Source: Thermoanaerobacterium saccharolyticum
GTDB taxonomy: Bacteria > Bacillota > Thermoanaerobacteria > Thermoanaerobacterales > Thermoanaerobacteraceae
Assembly (NCBI RefSeq): GCF_000747665.1
Contig: NZ_BBKT01000003.1
Span: 1-64,000, forward strand
Direction: 5' to 3'
Length of the DNA stretch: 64,000 nucleotides
Shown: positions 10,103 to 20,359 of the stretch, one piece after another
How the letters are laid out: the number at the start of each line of letters is the position of its first letter
How positions within the stretch are numbered: position 1 is the stretch's first letter
Program-made: the position numbers and the translations under genes
Notes under the pieces: model-generated
Database searches by the model: none
Told to the model about the DNA's origin: nothing
What the model saw: the letters and a program-made list of their open reading frames with translations, nothing else

Positions 10103-10343
10103 CAGTGTACCCATTATATGTTTTTTCTACCTCATATATCCCTTTATAAGGGATATTTATTCTTTGTACTATTAATTTTACAATGTTGACGTACTCTAAT
10201 GCAAATTTTAAAGAATGGCTGCAGCTATTCATTATAGAGCGTGGCGTCGGTATAAACTCTACAGGTATATTGTTCTGCCTCAATACTTTGTCGCACAATA
10301 CTGCATGTTGATAAGAATAAAAAACTAATATCCCATATCTCAT
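10086..10343 (-). CDS. DUF3343 domain protein
   Basis: An 85-aa protein matching the DUF3343 pattern: it begins MRYGILVFYSYQHAV and has VEFIPTPRSIMNSCSHSLKF, with a conserved Cys. These proteins are proposed sulfur or selenium carriers because relatives occur with selenium-metabolism genes; that is family-level speculation. The ribosome site GGGGGTG is close to the ATG. There is no selenium gene nearby in the window. The 3' end overlaps the tail of the convergent coiled-coil gene. Confidence 0.7.
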   Translation of the reverse strand: MRYGILVFYSYQHAVLCDKVLRQNNIPVEFIPTPRSIMNSCSHSLKFALEYVNIVKLIVQRINIPYKGIYEVEKTYNGYTVIGVR

Positions 10344-10470
10344 CTTTGCACCCCCTACTCACAGTATATTCAAAGATGTGACTATTGATAAGATTTCCTA
10401 CGTGTCCATTAATTACTTAAAGGTTTTTTTCTTTTTTTGTCGAATAGTTTAATTAAGGAGTGTGATATTA

Positions 10471-11254
10471 GTGAAAAAAAAATCTAAAGTATTATGCAAC
10501 ATTTGCAGTAATTTCATTGTCCATGATTAGCTCTTTTAGTATTGCAGAAGCTTCGTATTCCTTTGGAACATATACAAACAACAATGTTGTCTACAATGTA
10601 GCGACAACTTCAAAACCTACCATGTCAAATTACTCTGTATTTAATACAGCCACAGTAAAAATAAATTATTTGCAAACAAATAATACAAACGCTTGGTACA
10701 ACAATAATTATTGGTGGACTACAATTAATAATAGCACTGCAAATGTAAATCAAACGACAATTAATACAAAAGAAACTGTCGCATCTACGGCTACATCAGC
10801 CAACAATCCATCTTCCAATGCCGCAGGAAGCGCTAAAAATAGCAGCACACAACAAGATTATCAAGGATTATCAGCACAAGAAAAACAGTTGGTGGATCTC
10901 ATAAATAGTGAAAGAACATCAAGAGGTTTGAGTCCCCTTGCTATCGATGAAACCCTGTCAAAAGTAGCCAGAATTAAAGCTGAAGACATGAGGGACAACA
11001 ACTATTTTTCTCATACGTCACCTACTTATGGCTCGCCATTTAATATGATGAAAGAATTTGGCATAAGTTACAACGCCGCTGCGGAAAACATAGCACTAAA
11101 CAGCGATGTCGTAAGTGCCCATTACGCATTGATGAATTCCAGCGGCCATAGAGAAAATATCTTAAACCCTTATTTCAATAAAGTCGGCGTCGGTGTTGTC
11201 ACAAACAGCACTGGAAATGGCGTAATTGTAGTAGAAATGTTTATAAATCAATAA
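10471..11254 (+). pseudogene. secreted CAP (SCP/YkwD-like) protein, frame broken in the signal peptide
   Basis: The natural start is a GTG at 10471 behind AAGGAG. It is followed by an A9 run (10474-10482) after which the frame stops within 20 codons. With one A fewer the frame continues as a normal signal peptide (YATFAVISLSMISSFSIAEA) into the long open frame. The mature part has an Asn/Thr/Ser-rich linker (about residues 30-120) and a C-terminal CAP domain: LVDLINSERTSRGLSPL, YFSHTSP, AENIAL, SSGHRENILNP. CAP proteins of Firmicutes are secreted or spore-associated; their activity is mostly unknown. Translation from the internal ATG at 10517 would lack the charged part of the signal. Confidence 0.75.
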
Positions 11255-11260
11255 AAGGCA

Positions 11261-11283
11261 AACCACCCGTTTTACGGGTGGTT
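11261..11283. terminator. bidirectional intrinsic terminator
   Basis: AACCACCCG (11261-11269) pairs with CGGGTGGTT (11275-11283) around a short T-rich loop. It lies between the convergent CAP gene and the M18 aminopeptidase gene and can serve both. Confidence 0.8.
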
Positions 11284-11293
11284 ATAATGTCAC

Positions 11294-12697
11294 CTACTTG
11301 CTTAAAAGGAATGATCTATACGCTTTATACCCCATGTACAGGTCAAGTTTTGATGACAATTCATAAGGTGAATGCATGCTTAAAAGTGCAATTCCACAGT
11401 CAATGACTTCCATACCATAATTTGCTGCGAAAAGTGCGACAGTTCCTCCGCCTCCAATGTCTACTTTTCCAAGCTCTCCTGTCTGCCATACTACATTGTT
11501 TTCATTAAATACCTTCCTCACCTTTGCCACAAATTCAGCATTTGCGTCATTTGATCCACTTTTCCCCCTTGAACCTGTGTACTTCGTAAGGCACACGCCA
11601 TGTCCTATATATGAGCTATTAAGCTTTTCGCTTACGTCAGGATATAATGGATCAAAACCAGCATTTACATCTGCAGATAACAATTCCGCATTCCTCATAG
11701 CTGCTCTAAGCTTTATATCAGTGCTGCCTTCCTGCTTTTCTAATATTTCCCCTATAGCATTTTCAAAAAATCTGGACTGTAATCCTGTATTTCCCATGCT
11801 TCCTATTTCTTCTTTATCAGCAAATATAGCTACAGCAGTCTTTTCAGGATTGTCAACATCTAAAATAGCCCTAAGCACATCATAAGCGCATATCCTATCG
11901 TCTTGCCCATAAGCTCCTATCATGCTTCTGTCAAAGCCTATATCCCTTGGTTTATGCGCTGGCACCAATTCCAACTCAGCACTTATAAAATCTTCTTCCA
12001 CTATCCCATACTTTTCGTTTAAAATCTTCAACAAATTTGGCTTTACAGAAACGTCTTCAGACAAAGGAATATTTCCTATGACTGGGTTCAATGCTTCTCC
12101 TGTGACTACGTCAGCAGCTTTTTTCTCCATCTGATCTTTTCCAAGATGCGGCAGTAAATCAGTTATGTACAGCACAGGATCTTTTTCATCTTCTCCGACT
12201 TTAAAAACTACTTTTTCGCCACTTTCTTTTATGACAACTCCGTGCAGTGCCAATGGTATCGTAACCCACTGGTACTTCTTAATCCCCCCGTAATAATGTG
12301 TCTTAAACAATGCAAGACCACTATCTTCGTATAGTGGATTCGGCTTCAAATCAATCCTTGGTGAATCTATATGAGCGGCTGCAGCTTTAAATCCATTGCG
12401 AACAGAATCTTTTCCGATAACAGCTAAAATTACCGATTTGCCTTTATTGTTATAATACACCTTTGTGCCTGGCTTTAAGTTTGTAGCTGTTTCTAAGTTT
12501 ATAAAGCCATTTTCTTCAGCAACATTTATTATTCTGTCTGCAACTTCTCTTTCCGTCTTACACTCTCCTATGAATGCTTTGTAATCTTCTGCGTACTCAA
12601 ATATCTTTTCCTTTTCTTCGTCATTTACTTTAAGCCATCCATTTTTGCTTTTGTATCCAAATCTTTTTTCAATGTCTTTTAATTCGCCACTCTCCAT
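11294..12697 (-). CDS. M18 family aminopeptidase
   Basis: Zinc aminopeptidase of the aspartyl aminopeptidase family (M18), cytosolic, removing N-terminal residues from peptides. It is 467 aa, as expected for the bacterial M18 group. Metal and catalytic motifs are in order: AAHIDSPR, QDDRICAYDVL, DKEEIGSMG, LSADVNAGFDP and the C-terminal SMHSPYEL. There is a ribosome site GGAGGCG before the ATG. It is monocistronic between the bidirectional terminator and degU. Confidence 0.9.
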   Translation of the reverse strand: MESGELKDIEKRFGYKSKNGWLKVNDEEKEKIFEYAEDYKAFIGECKTEREVADRIINVAEENGFINLETATNLKPGTKVYYNNKGKSVILAVIGKDSVRNGFKAAAAHIDSPRIDLKPNPLYEDSGLALFKTHYYGGIKKYQWVTIPLALHGVVIKESGEKVVFKVGEDEKDPVLYITDLLPHLGKDQMEKKAADVVTGEALNPVIGNIPLSEDVSVKPNLLKILNEKYGIVEEDFISAELELVPAHKPRDIGFDRSMIGAYGQDDRICAYDVLRAILDVDNPEKTAVAIFADKEEIGSMGNTGLQSRFFENAIGEILEKQEGSTDIKLRAAMRNAELLSADVNAGFDPLYPDVSEKLNSSYIGHGVCLTKYTGSRGKSGSNDANAEFVAKVRKVFNENNVVWQTGELGKVDIGGGGTVALFAANYGMEVIDCGIALLSMHSPYELSSKLDLYMGYKAYRSFLLSK

Positions 12698-12765
12698 TTA
12701 ATACGCCTCCTAAACATTTTGGATTACATATTAACTATAAAATATTTTTGGTTTAAAAGCAAATT

Positions 12766-13398
12766 TTATGTATGTATATTGTACATGCTATTGTTTTTTA
12801 ATAGATATATGGCAGCTTGAGTCCTGTCTTTTACATCTAATTTTCTAAATATATTGTATACGTGATTTTTTACTGTCTTCTCACTTAAGAAAAGTTTATC
12901 TGCTATCTCCTTGTTGCTGTACCCTTCTGCAATTAAATTCAATATTTCAAATTCCCTGTCAGTAAGATCTTTTTTGCATTCATTTTTCTCTAAATTTTCA
13001 ATTTCTCTTATAAGTGATGGATGTATGTAAACGCCTCCATTTGATACGATTCTTATAGCTTTTATAAGTTCATCTGAATCTGCATCTTTTAATATGTAAC
13101 CTTCTACGCCAATCTTCAATGCCTCCATAAGGTATTCTTTGTCATTATAGATAGTCAAAAACATTATTTTATTTTTAGGATTATCGTTCTTTATCATCTT
13201 TGCGGCTTTAATGCCATTTACATTTGGCATGTTTATATCCATCAAAATTACATCTGGAGAATTATTTTTAGCCAAATTATAAGCTTCTTCTCCATCTGAA
13301 GCTTGATACACCACTTTCATATCTTCTTCCAATTCAATTATCTGTTTTAGACCTTGACGCAAAAGCACATGGTCATCAGCTATCATAATGTTAATCAT
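12766..13398 (-). CDS. degU: DegU-like NarL-family response regulator
   Basis: Receiver domain followed by a LuxR-type DNA-binding domain, about 210 aa. The acidic pair (ADDH) and phospho-acceptor Asp54 ([10 protein letters not shown]) are visible, as is the HTH from [15 protein letters not shown] to [16 protein letters not shown] choose the ATG giving [10 protein letters not shown] (13398). It overlaps the end of the sensor kinase gene by eight bases, so the two are translationally coupled. The pair is equivalent to Bacillus DegS/DegU, which control the transition to stationary phase; the regulon here is unknown. Confidence 0.88.
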   Translation of the reverse strand: MINIMIADDHVLLRQGLKQIIELEEDMKVVYQASDGEEAYNLAKNNSPDVILMDINMPNVNGIKAAKMIKNDNPKNKIMFLTIYNDKEYLMEALKIGVEGYILKDADSDELIKAIRIVSNGGVYIHPSLIREIENLEKNECKKDLTDREFEILNLIAEGYSNKEIADKLFLSEKTVKNHVYNIFRKLDVKDRTQAAIYLLKNNSMYNIHT

Positions 13399-14539
13399 TG
13401 CACTTATCACCACCTAGCGGAATAGAAATATAAATTTGAGTCCCCTCATTAGGTGAACTGTTTATCTCAAATTTCCCATTTAATATCTGAACTCTCTCCC
13501 GCATCCCCAATAGCCCAAATTTATTATCTTTAAATGTTTTTTCAAATCCTATGCCATCATCTTTTATAATTATGCTTATAAAGCGATCGCCAAACTCTAA
13601 GCGTATCACAGCATTCTTCGCCTTCGAATGCTTTCGAATGTTTGTCAAGGCTTCCTGAATGACTCTAAAGCAGGTTATCTCTATTTCAGGCTTTAATCTT
13701 TTATGTTCTGACAAAGTAACAAAATCGACATTTATTCCAGTATCATTTTTAAATTCGTTTATGTACTTTGATACGGCAGGTATTAAGCCTAAATCATCGA
13801 GAACAGACGGTCTTAAATCGTAAATAATCTTTCTCACCTCTTTTAGAGATAAGTGTGCTATGTCTTTAAGGTTTTTAAGCTCATCTTTCGCTTTTTCTGT
13901 ATCTTTGCTTATTAGCTTTTCGCACAGCTCTGCTTTTAATATTACATTTGCCATAGACTGCGCAGGACCATCGTGGATCTCCCTGGCGATCCTTTTCCTC
14001 TCATCTTCTTGAGCTTCTATTATGCGTATGTTGAGAAGTTGCCTGTCTTTTAGCTCTTCATACTGATTGTGAAGTTTTGTCAAATCGCCTGTCAAGTAAT
14101 CAAGTGCAACGCCTATCTGTGTAGAAAGTTTTTCTGCTTTTTCTACAATCGCTCTGTACTCAACAAGCTTTCTTTCCAGCTCATTTCTTCTTGCTATAAG
14201 GTCTTTTTCTTCCTGCCTTTTTAAAATAAGCGCCACTTGAATCTCCTTGGCTTCTTCATAAGCTTCTTTTATGGCGTCTTCGCTAATGTTGCCAAAGCGC
14301 TGGCTTACATAAGCCAGTTTTAGCTTAGAGCTTTTCTCTTTTCTTTCAAGTTGTTCTACCTCTTTTATAACCGATCTGACCTTGACTTTTAGCTCGTTTA
14401 TTTGCTCTTCTAAAAGATGGTACTCATTTCTTGTCCTCTCCAATATTTCCGAAATCTGCTCTTTGCTGCTGCCTATAACTTCTATCGTCTTTTCAACTAT
14501 GTTGTCAAGCTTTTTATCATATTCAAACTTGGAAGCCAT
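13391..14539 (-). CDS. degS: DegS-like sensor histidine kinase
   Basis: A soluble 382-aa kinase without transmembrane segments. The N-terminal 170 residues are a long coiled-coil sensor region typical of DegS. Then comes a HisKA_3 box [15 protein letters not shown] with His189 and an ATPase domain with [18 protein letters not shown] and GLLGMRERV. It precedes degU with an eight-base overlap. Upstream is the tRNA terminator, then a short AT-rich leader with a GAGGTG ribosome site. Confidence 0.9.
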   Translation of the reverse strand: MASKFEYDKKLDNIVEKTIEVIGSSKEQISEILERTRNEYHLLEEQINELKVKVRSVIKEVEQLERKEKSSKLKLAYVSQRFGNISEDAIKEAYEEAKEIQVALILKRQEEKDLIARRNELERKLVEYRAIVEKAEKLSTQIGVALDYLTGDLTKLHNQYEELKDRQLLNIRIIEAQEDERKRIAREIHDGPAQSMANVILKAELCEKLISKDTEKAKDELKNLKDIAHLSLKEVRKIIYDLRPSVLDDLGLIPAVSKYINEFKNDTGINVDFVTLSEHKRLKPEIEITCFRVIQEALTNIRKHSKAKNAVIRLEFGDRFISIIIKDDGIGFEKTFKDNKFGLLGMRERVQILNGKFEINSSPNEGTQIYISIPLGGDKCND

Positions 14540-14620
14540 TTTTACACCTCAAAGACAAATTTTATTTATCTAATTCGACAAAAATTTGCTAATTCCTCTA
14601 TTTTTTTAAATTTAGACATA

Positions 14621-14642
14621 AAAAAAAGACCCGCTAGGGTTC
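14621..14642 (-). terminator. terminator after the tRNA pair
   Basis: On the minus strand ACCC-TAGC-GGGT is followed by a run of T (14621-14627 region). It follows tRNA-Ile directly. Confidence 0.7.
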
Positions 14643-14647
14643 GTAAA

Positions 14648-14721
14648 TGGGCTTAGATGGACTTGAACCATCGACCTCACGCTTATCAGGCGTGCGCTCT
14701 TACCGCCTGAGCTACAAGCCC
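14648..14721 (-). tRNA. tRNA-Ile (GAT)
   Basis: Cloverleaf with acceptor GGGCTTG pairing with TAAGCCC, D-arm GCTCAGG...GAGC, anticodon stem CACGC/GCGTG with loop CTGATAA (anticodon GAT) and a TTCAAGTC T-loop. CCA is not encoded in full. One base separates it from tRNA-Ala. Confidence 0.95.
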
Positions 14722-14722
14722 A

Positions 14723-14798
14723 TGGTGGAGATGAGGAGATTCGAACTCCTGACCCCCTGCTTGCAAGGCAGGTGCTCTCCCAACTGAGCTACACCCCC
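14723..14798 (-). tRNA. tRNA-Ala (TGC)
   Basis: Cloverleaf with acceptor GGGGGTG, D-arm AGCTCAGTTGGGAGAGC, anticodon loop CTTGCAA (anticodon TGC), T-loop GTTCGAATC and an encoded CCA end at 14723-14725. It is upstream of tRNA-Ile in the same transcript. This Ala-Ile order is the reverse of the usual rRNA spacer pair, and no rRNA is nearby. Confidence 0.95.
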
Positions 14799-14836
14799 GT
14801 CAAACAATTATTATTATATCATAATTTCTAATGTTG

Positions 14837-15547
14837 TCAATTACTTTCTACATTAATTTTCGAATCTCCGCTCGGAACAGGTACAGTGTACTTATTACCA
14901 TTGACATCTACAAAGCTTTGAGGCACATCGCCTACGATTATACTATCTGCAATAGGCATGTGCGTGGATACCTGTATTTGCTTTGATGCCAGCGGCGCAA
15001 TTACTTGAATGTTGGTCTTTATGTAAAGATATATTATGTGCCTCGTCTGATTTATCCCGGCTGGTTCAAAGCTTGATTCAAAATCAACATTTACAGAGCC
15101 AATCGGAAGAAGCCCTACTTTTATCCTTGGTCCTGTATTTGCAAAGATATCCTTTGATATTAGACTTCCAAGAGGTAGTTTCACGTATACCGATCCTATG
15201 CTATTTAAATTATTTTGAACAGCTTGGGTAATCTTTGCTGATAAAATATTCATCTCTATCGTATTAGCTTGCAGCATCGATACTTTTCCGCTATTGTCAG
15301 TTCTTACGTTTATAAGGTCGCTGTATTGAATGCCTTTTAGAACTTTTTCATTAATGGATTTATTGATAGATTTTACAGCAACTTCCTGAGCTACTGTCTC
15401 ACTAGCTTTAATAAGCGCAGGTGTCAACCTGTATGCTACAAACATATATAGCAATGATAATATAAATAATGATGCCAAAATGTAAACAGAATTTTTGTTT
15501 ATCCCACGTATTTTTATCTTCCTTCTTCCCCACTTTTTTCTCCTCAT
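14837..15547 (-). CDS. yunB: sporulation protein YunB
   Basis: About 236 aa with one N-terminal transmembrane segment (SVYILASLFILSLLYMFVAY) and a large extracytoplasmic part. The motifs ITQAVQNNLNSIGSVYVKLPLG and GLLPIGSVNVDFES match the YunB family, needed for efficient sporulation in Bacillus. I choose the ATG giving MRRKKWG, with GGAGGTG just before it. It lies downstream of mutS2, separated by about 50 bases. Confidence 0.88.
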   Translation of the reverse strand: MRRKKWGRRKIKIRGINKNSVYILASLFILSLLYMFVAYRLTPALIKASETVAQEVAVKSINKSINEKVLKGIQYSDLINVRTDNSGKVSMLQANTIEMNILSAKITQAVQNNLNSIGSVYVKLPLGSLISKDIFANTGPRIKVGLLPIGSVNVDFESSFEPAGINQTRHIIYLYIKTNIQVIAPLASKQIQVSTHMPIADSIIVGDVPQSFVDVNGNKYTVPVPSGDSKINVESN

Positions 15548-15598
15548 ATAGAAAAACACCTCCTCTACATTTTATGATAGATGAGGTGTTTTGGTTAC

Positions 15599-17959
15599 TC
15601 ATTTTTCTTTTAATTCTACGATTGTGACACCGTCTTCTCCTTCGCCATACCTTCCCAGTCTAAACGATTTTACATGCTTGTTCATTTTGAGAAGCTTTGT
15701 TATGCCGCTTCTTAAGGTGCCAGTACCTTTTCCGTGTATTACAGTAACCTGTTTTAGACCTGCAAGATATGCATCATCAAGGTATTTGTCGACTTCTATT
15801 GAAGCTTCCTCCAATGTTTTTCCTCTCAAATCAATCGATGTAGAAATATTAGAAGATTTCTCGTTAATGTATTTGGCAAAACCTTTTTCCATATCTTTCT
15901 CTTCGCCTGATTCGGCTTCTCTAAGATTGCTAATGTGAACATTCATCTTTAGTATCCCTGCCTGTATCTTTACATTTCCATCTTTATCAGGTTCAGACAA
16001 GGCTGTCCCGGTTTGATCAAGAGGAACTATGTAAAAAGTCTGTCCAGGCATGACATTTTTCGGGATCTTTTTGTACTCGGGGATTTCTGACCTTTTGAGA
16101 TTTTCTTCAATCTCATTTATATTCTCTTTAAGCTTAAGTCGAGCTTCCTCAATAAGTTTATTTTTTCTATCGGACTTTTCTGCTTCTTTAAGCTTTGCTA
16201 TAATCTCGTCTGCAGTAGATTTTGTACCTTCCAATATTTTCTTGGCTTTTTCTCTGGCTTTTTCTATGATTTTTTCTCTTTCTCTTTCTGCTTCTTTTAC
16301 TTTTCTCTCATACTCATCTTTCAAGCTTTCTACATGCCTTTTCAATTCCTCTATCCTCTGTTTTGCATTTTCTGCTTCTGCCCTTTTGTTCTCAAGATCT
16401 CTCAATATGTCTTCAAATCTAAGTTCTTCGCTTGTTATATAATTTTTTGCATTTTCTATGATGTCATCATTTAATCCTAAGCGTTTGCTTATCTCAAACG
16501 CATTGCTTTTCCCGGGTATGCCAATTGTAAGGCGATAAGTTGGTTTTAATGTCTCTACATCAAATTCCACAGAGGCATTTTCCACGCCTTCGTTTTTCAA
16601 TGCATACTGCTTAAGTTCGCTGTAGTGAGTAGTGGCGATTGTTCGGCAATTCATCCTGTGAAGAAAATCAAGAATGCTCATAGCAAGTGCAGCACCTTCT
16701 GTCGGATCTGTGCCAGCTCCCAACTCGTCCAGCAAAACTAAGCTGTTGCTATTAATATTGTTTAGTATTTTTACTATATTCGTCATGTGAGCTGAAAATG
16801 TGCTTAAGCTTTGTTCTATGCTTTGCTCATCTCCAATATCTACAAATACATTGTCAAAGAAAGCTACATCAGAACCATCATCAGCAGGTATATTTAATCC
16901 TGACATAGACATAAGCGTCAAAAGTCCTACAGTCTTTAGTGTGACAGTCTTTCCACCTGTATTAGGCCCTGTTATGACGAGAGTATTAAAAGATTGGCCT
17001 AAGTGCACACTTATAGGCACAACTGCATCTTTTGCGATGAGAGGATGTCTTGCGTTTTTTATATTTATATATCCTTTAGTATTCAATATGGGTTTTGTTG
17101 AATCTGTATTTATAGAATACTTCGCCTTTGCAAAAATGACATCCAGCTCTTTTAATGCAACCATGTTTTCGTGTATCTCATCAATATGTTTTCCTACATC
17201 ATCTGTAAGCTCTGCCAAGATTCTTTCTACCTCATGTTGTTCCTTAATCTCAAGTTGTCTTAAATCATTGTTAAGTTCTACAACAGCCATAGGTTCTATG
17301 AAAAGCGTAGCACCACTTGACGACTGATCGTGAACAAGTCCTTTGAAAGTTCCTCTGTACTCCTGCTTTACAGGTACAACATATCTTCCATTTCTTATAG
17401 TTATGATGGGATCTTGCAGCTCTTTTGACGAAGACGCAATTATAGAATTCAATGTATCTCTTATCTTATTGTTTATATGCGCTTTCTGTCTTCTTATCTC
17501 TTTTAAAACAGGTGATGCGTCATCAGCCAGTTCATCTTCAGATATGACAGCTCTATCGATTTTATCGTACAGTTCCCTAATATTAGTAAGCCTCATGTTG
17601 TATTCCCTTAAATAGGGAAAATTGCCTTCTTCTTTTTCATTTCTCAAATACGCTTTAACTTTCCCTGCCAATGACAAAAATCTCGATAGCGATAAAAGCT
17701 GTCCTGGCTTTAACGATGACCTTATCTTAGCTTTAGCCAAAATATCGTCTATCTTTTTAAACGAAAAAGACATATTGCCGTACGAAATAATAAAAGATAC
17801 AGCTTCATTTACCTTTTCAATTTCTTTTAAAGCTTCCTCTACATTTTCATACGGTTTAATGTCTAATGCTGCTTCTTTCCCTGGTTCAGAATCACATAAA
17901 TCAGAGATGCGGTTAATTATCTTGTCAAACTCCAAATTCTTAAAATACCTTTCATCCAT
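15599..17959 (-). CDS. mutS2: endonuclease MutS2
   Basis: A 786-aa MutS paralogue acting in recombination control and rescue of collided ribosomes. It has a core and lever domain, then an ABC-type ATPase with Walker A GPNTGGKTVTLK, Q-loop region SMSGLNIPA, signature SLSTFSAHMTNI and Walker B LVLLDELGAGTDPTEG, then a long charged coiled coil. The C-terminal Smr nuclease domain starts SIDLRGKTLEEA and contains VIHGKGTGTLRSGI. The ATG overlaps the stop codon of the U32 protease gene (TAATG). Confidence 0.97.
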   Translation of the reverse strand: MDERYFKNLEFDKIINRISDLCDSEPGKEAALDIKPYENVEEALKEIEKVNEAVSFIISYGNMSFSFKKIDDILAKAKIRSSLKPGQLLSLSRFLSLAGKVKAYLRNEKEEGNFPYLREYNMRLTNIRELYDKIDRAVISEDELADDASPVLKEIRRQKAHINNKIRDTLNSIIASSSKELQDPIITIRNGRYVVPVKQEYRGTFKGLVHDQSSSGATLFIEPMAVVELNNDLRQLEIKEQHEVERILAELTDDVGKHIDEIHENMVALKELDVIFAKAKYSINTDSTKPILNTKGYINIKNARHPLIAKDAVVPISVHLGQSFNTLVITGPNTGGKTVTLKTVGLLTLMSMSGLNIPADDGSDVAFFDNVFVDIGDEQSIEQSLSTFSAHMTNIVKILNNINSNSLVLLDELGAGTDPTEGAALAMSILDFLHRMNCRTIATTHYSELKQYALKNEGVENASVEFDVETLKPTYRLTIGIPGKSNAFEISKRLGLNDDIIENAKNYITSEELRFEDILRDLENKRAEAENAKQRIEELKRHVESLKDEYERKVKEAEREREKIIEKAREKAKKILEGTKSTADEIIAKLKEAEKSDRKNKLIEEARLKLKENINEIEENLKRSEIPEYKKIPKNVMPGQTFYIVPLDQTGTALSEPDKDGNVKIQAGILKMNVHISNLREAESGEEKDMEKGFAKYINEKSSNISTSIDLRGKTLEEASIEVDKYLDDAYLAGLKQVTVIHGKGTGTLRSGITKLLKMNKHVKSFRLGRYGEGEDGVTIVELKEK

Positions 17960-20304
17960 TACAATACCCCTCTGTAAAAATGTCCTCTAGTGTAGTTTTC
18001 AATGTGTAAATCACAAGTCCCGAATTTCAACGAATTTTTGTATTCTTTTATTGCATCTTTTATTTCTTCATCGCTTTCAACCGTATCATTTATCCGTATA
18101 TAAGATAAACCTATCTTTCTTAAATCATTCATCTTATCCGCCATATATAAAACAGATGAATTTAAAACCTTTATCCTGCAAAAACCGTCGCTTACAATTT
18201 TCATGAGATTGCCTTTTCTGTCCCTTAAAAAATACTTTCCTTCCTCACAGCCTTTTTTATCGCATCCTTTTAAATTTTTTATTAGACAGTATTCCATCGC
18301 CAAAAGCGGCAACCTTCCATAAGCAATTGCCTCAAATTTCGCATTGCTTCTTAAGGATATGTCTTTTATCTGATGAATGTTAAGCTCTGGTGATAATGTA
18401 ATTGTATCTGCCTTACCAAAAAAATCAACAGCAATATTATTTGAGACATTTAGATTAAAATCCACACATACATCAAGCCCTAATTTTACTGCAGCATCAT
18501 ACATGCCTAAATTAGTCACAAGGACTTTTTTAAATCCCATTTCTTTAATATTTTTCATCTCCCGCTGAAAGTCATCCAATTCATCCCTCATTATCTGCGG
18601 AAATGCCGGAACTACCTCACATTTATCCCTGTAGCAAATGATGTCTTTTAGCGCATCATAATTTAGCCTGTAATTGAAGTAGACTCTATCTACTCCAAGC
18701 TCGTACGCTATTTTCACATGCTCTTCTTTTTCAGTATAAAACGACAATTTCAAATCACTAATTTTATCGTTTATTGATTTGTAGAAATTTATGTGAATAT
18801 TCTTAGGTTCTCTATATTTTAATTTTTTTGTAATAAGGTTTTCCACCGCTTTTCTTCTCGTCTCTTTTACCTCACTTAAAGGCATAAAGAGTCCTTCATC
18901 CATATCTACTTTAATGTCATTTACATAAAAAGGAGTATCGTTTATTGACGACACTTTTTCTATCAATGTGTCTTTGTAAATAGCTTTTTTCATCGCCTTA
19001 ACTGAGGCGATTTTGCTGTCTTTTGAAACACATATGTCATTATTTTTAATCATTATATTAAAAGGTTTATCCTTTTTCATATTTACAAATACATCAACAG
19101 GCGATTTTAACTCATTGGAGACAGAAAATACCTTGTTTAATTTTGCATCATATGTTTTGTATAAGATGTCCCCACAATTTACAGGTATTTTTTTAAGCTC
19201 TACAACTTGTCCCTTATATGCTTCATCTACTTTTTTACCTTCCACCATAATATCAGCGACTTTATACCCATATTCACCGGTTTCAGTTGATATGCCATCG
19301 CCTAGTGATAAACTGCTTAAAAGCGACACTTTTATTTTTTTGCCATCAATGGATATGACCTTGCCTAATGGAACACCCTTATTTTTAGGATTTGTATAGC
19401 TCATGTAATGAGGCTTTTTCTCGTATAGATAGCCATTAGAAAAGCCTCTGGTAAATATTCCAGACATCATTTCTTTGTACATGTCTGTATTGATTTTTTC
19501 TCCGCTTAAACATGCGTCAATGGCTTTTCTGTATGACATGACAACAGATGCCACATATTCTTTTTCTTTCATGCGTCCTTCAATCTTAAACGAGTCGATG
19601 CCTGATTCTATCATATCTTTTATGTGGTCTATAGTACATAAATCTGCCATGCTTAACAAATGCATATTGCTGGCAATTGTATTCATCTTGTCATCTAAAA
19701 AATCGTATTTCAAGCGACATGGCCCCGCACATCTGCCTCTGTTACCGCTCCTGCCGCCAATTACGCTGCTAAATAAGCATTGCCCAGAGTAAGAGACGCA
19801 AAGAGCTCCATGAACAAACACCTCCACTCCTATACCAGTCGCAGATTTTATCTTTTTAATTTCTTTTAAGCTTAGCTCACGAGGCATGACAACTCTCTTT
19901 ATACCCATTTCATAAGCCGCTTTAATGCTTTCCAAGTTGCTTAAAGTCATCTGCGTACTGGCATGTATGTCCAACTCAGGGTAAAAATCTTTAAGTAGTT
20001 TAACTACACCAAAGTCTTGAACTATTATCGCATCTACATTTAACTGATACAGATAATCGATGTATTTAAGAAGCAATTCAACTTCTTTGTTAAACACGAT
20101 TGTATTTACAGTCACATAAACTTTTCTGTCTCTCAAATGAGCGTACTCTACCGCTTCTTTCAATTCATCTTCTTCAAAATTTGCCGCATACGCTCTGGCG
20201 CCAAAAAATTTGCCACCAAGGTATACAGCATCTGCTCCATAATCTAAAGCGAACTTTAGCGTCTTAAGATTCCCAGCCGGAGCCAATAATTCTACCTTTT
20301 TCAT
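17959..20304 (-). CDS. U32 family peptidase, long form with DUF3656-type C-terminus
   Basis: About 781 aa. The N-terminus has ELLAPAGNLKTLKFALDYGADAVY in two short motifs, then the U32 signature region with cysteines CVSYSGQCLFSSVIGGRSGNRGRC and CRLKYDFLD. The second half holds a further barrel domain. Relatives include collagenase-like YhbU and RlhA, which acts in 23S rRNA hydroxylation, so an RNA-modification role is possible. I take the second Met as start. It sits between zapA and mutS2 with near-zero spacing, the common Firmicutes order. Confidence 0.88.
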   Translation of the reverse strand: MKKVELLAPAGNLKTLKFALDYGADAVYLGGKFFGARAYAANFEEDELKEAVEYAHLRDRKVYVTVNTIVFNKEVELLLKYIDYLYQLNVDAIIVQDFGVVKLLKDFYPELDIHASTQMTLSNLESIKAAYEMGIKRVVMPRELSLKEIKKIKSATGIGVEVFVHGALCVSYSGQCLFSSVIGGRSGNRGRCAGPCRLKYDFLDDKMNTIASNMHLLSMADLCTIDHIKDMIESGIDSFKIEGRMKEKEYVASVVMSYRKAIDACLSGEKINTDMYKEMMSGIFTRGFSNGYLYEKKPHYMSYTNPKNKGVPLGKVISIDGKKIKVSLLSSLSLGDGISTETGEYGYKVADIMVEGKKVDEAYKGQVVELKKIPVNCGDILYKTYDAKLNKVFSVSNELKSPVDVFVNMKKDKPFNIMIKNNDICVSKDSKIASVKAMKKAIYKDTLIEKVSSINDTPFYVNDIKVDMDEGLFMPLSEVKETRRKAVENLITKKLKYREPKNIHINFYKSINDKISDLKLSFYTEKEEHVKIAYELGVDRVYFNYRLNYDALKDIICYRDKCEVVPAFPQIMRDELDDFQREMKNIKEMGFKKVLVTNLGMYDAAVKLGLDVCVDFNLNVSNNIAVDFFGKADTITLSPELNIHQIKDISLRSNAKFEAIAYGRLPLLAMEYCLIKNLKGCDKKGCEEGKYFLRDRKGNLMKIVSDGFCRIKVLNSSVLYMADKMNDLRKIGLSYIRINDTVESDEEIKDAIKEYKNSLKFGTCDLHIENYTRGHFYRGVL

Positions 20305-20359
20305 CAAACCACCTTGTAAAAATATATTTAGTATTTAGTCTCTTTAATTTTAATAGATT

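Noticed and set aside
15591-17990. Several open frames of 80-175 codons on the plus strand opposite mutS2, pheT and the U32 gene
   Set aside because: They are Ser/Phe/Leu-rich antisense shadows of well-conserved genes, with no ribosome sites or family motifs.
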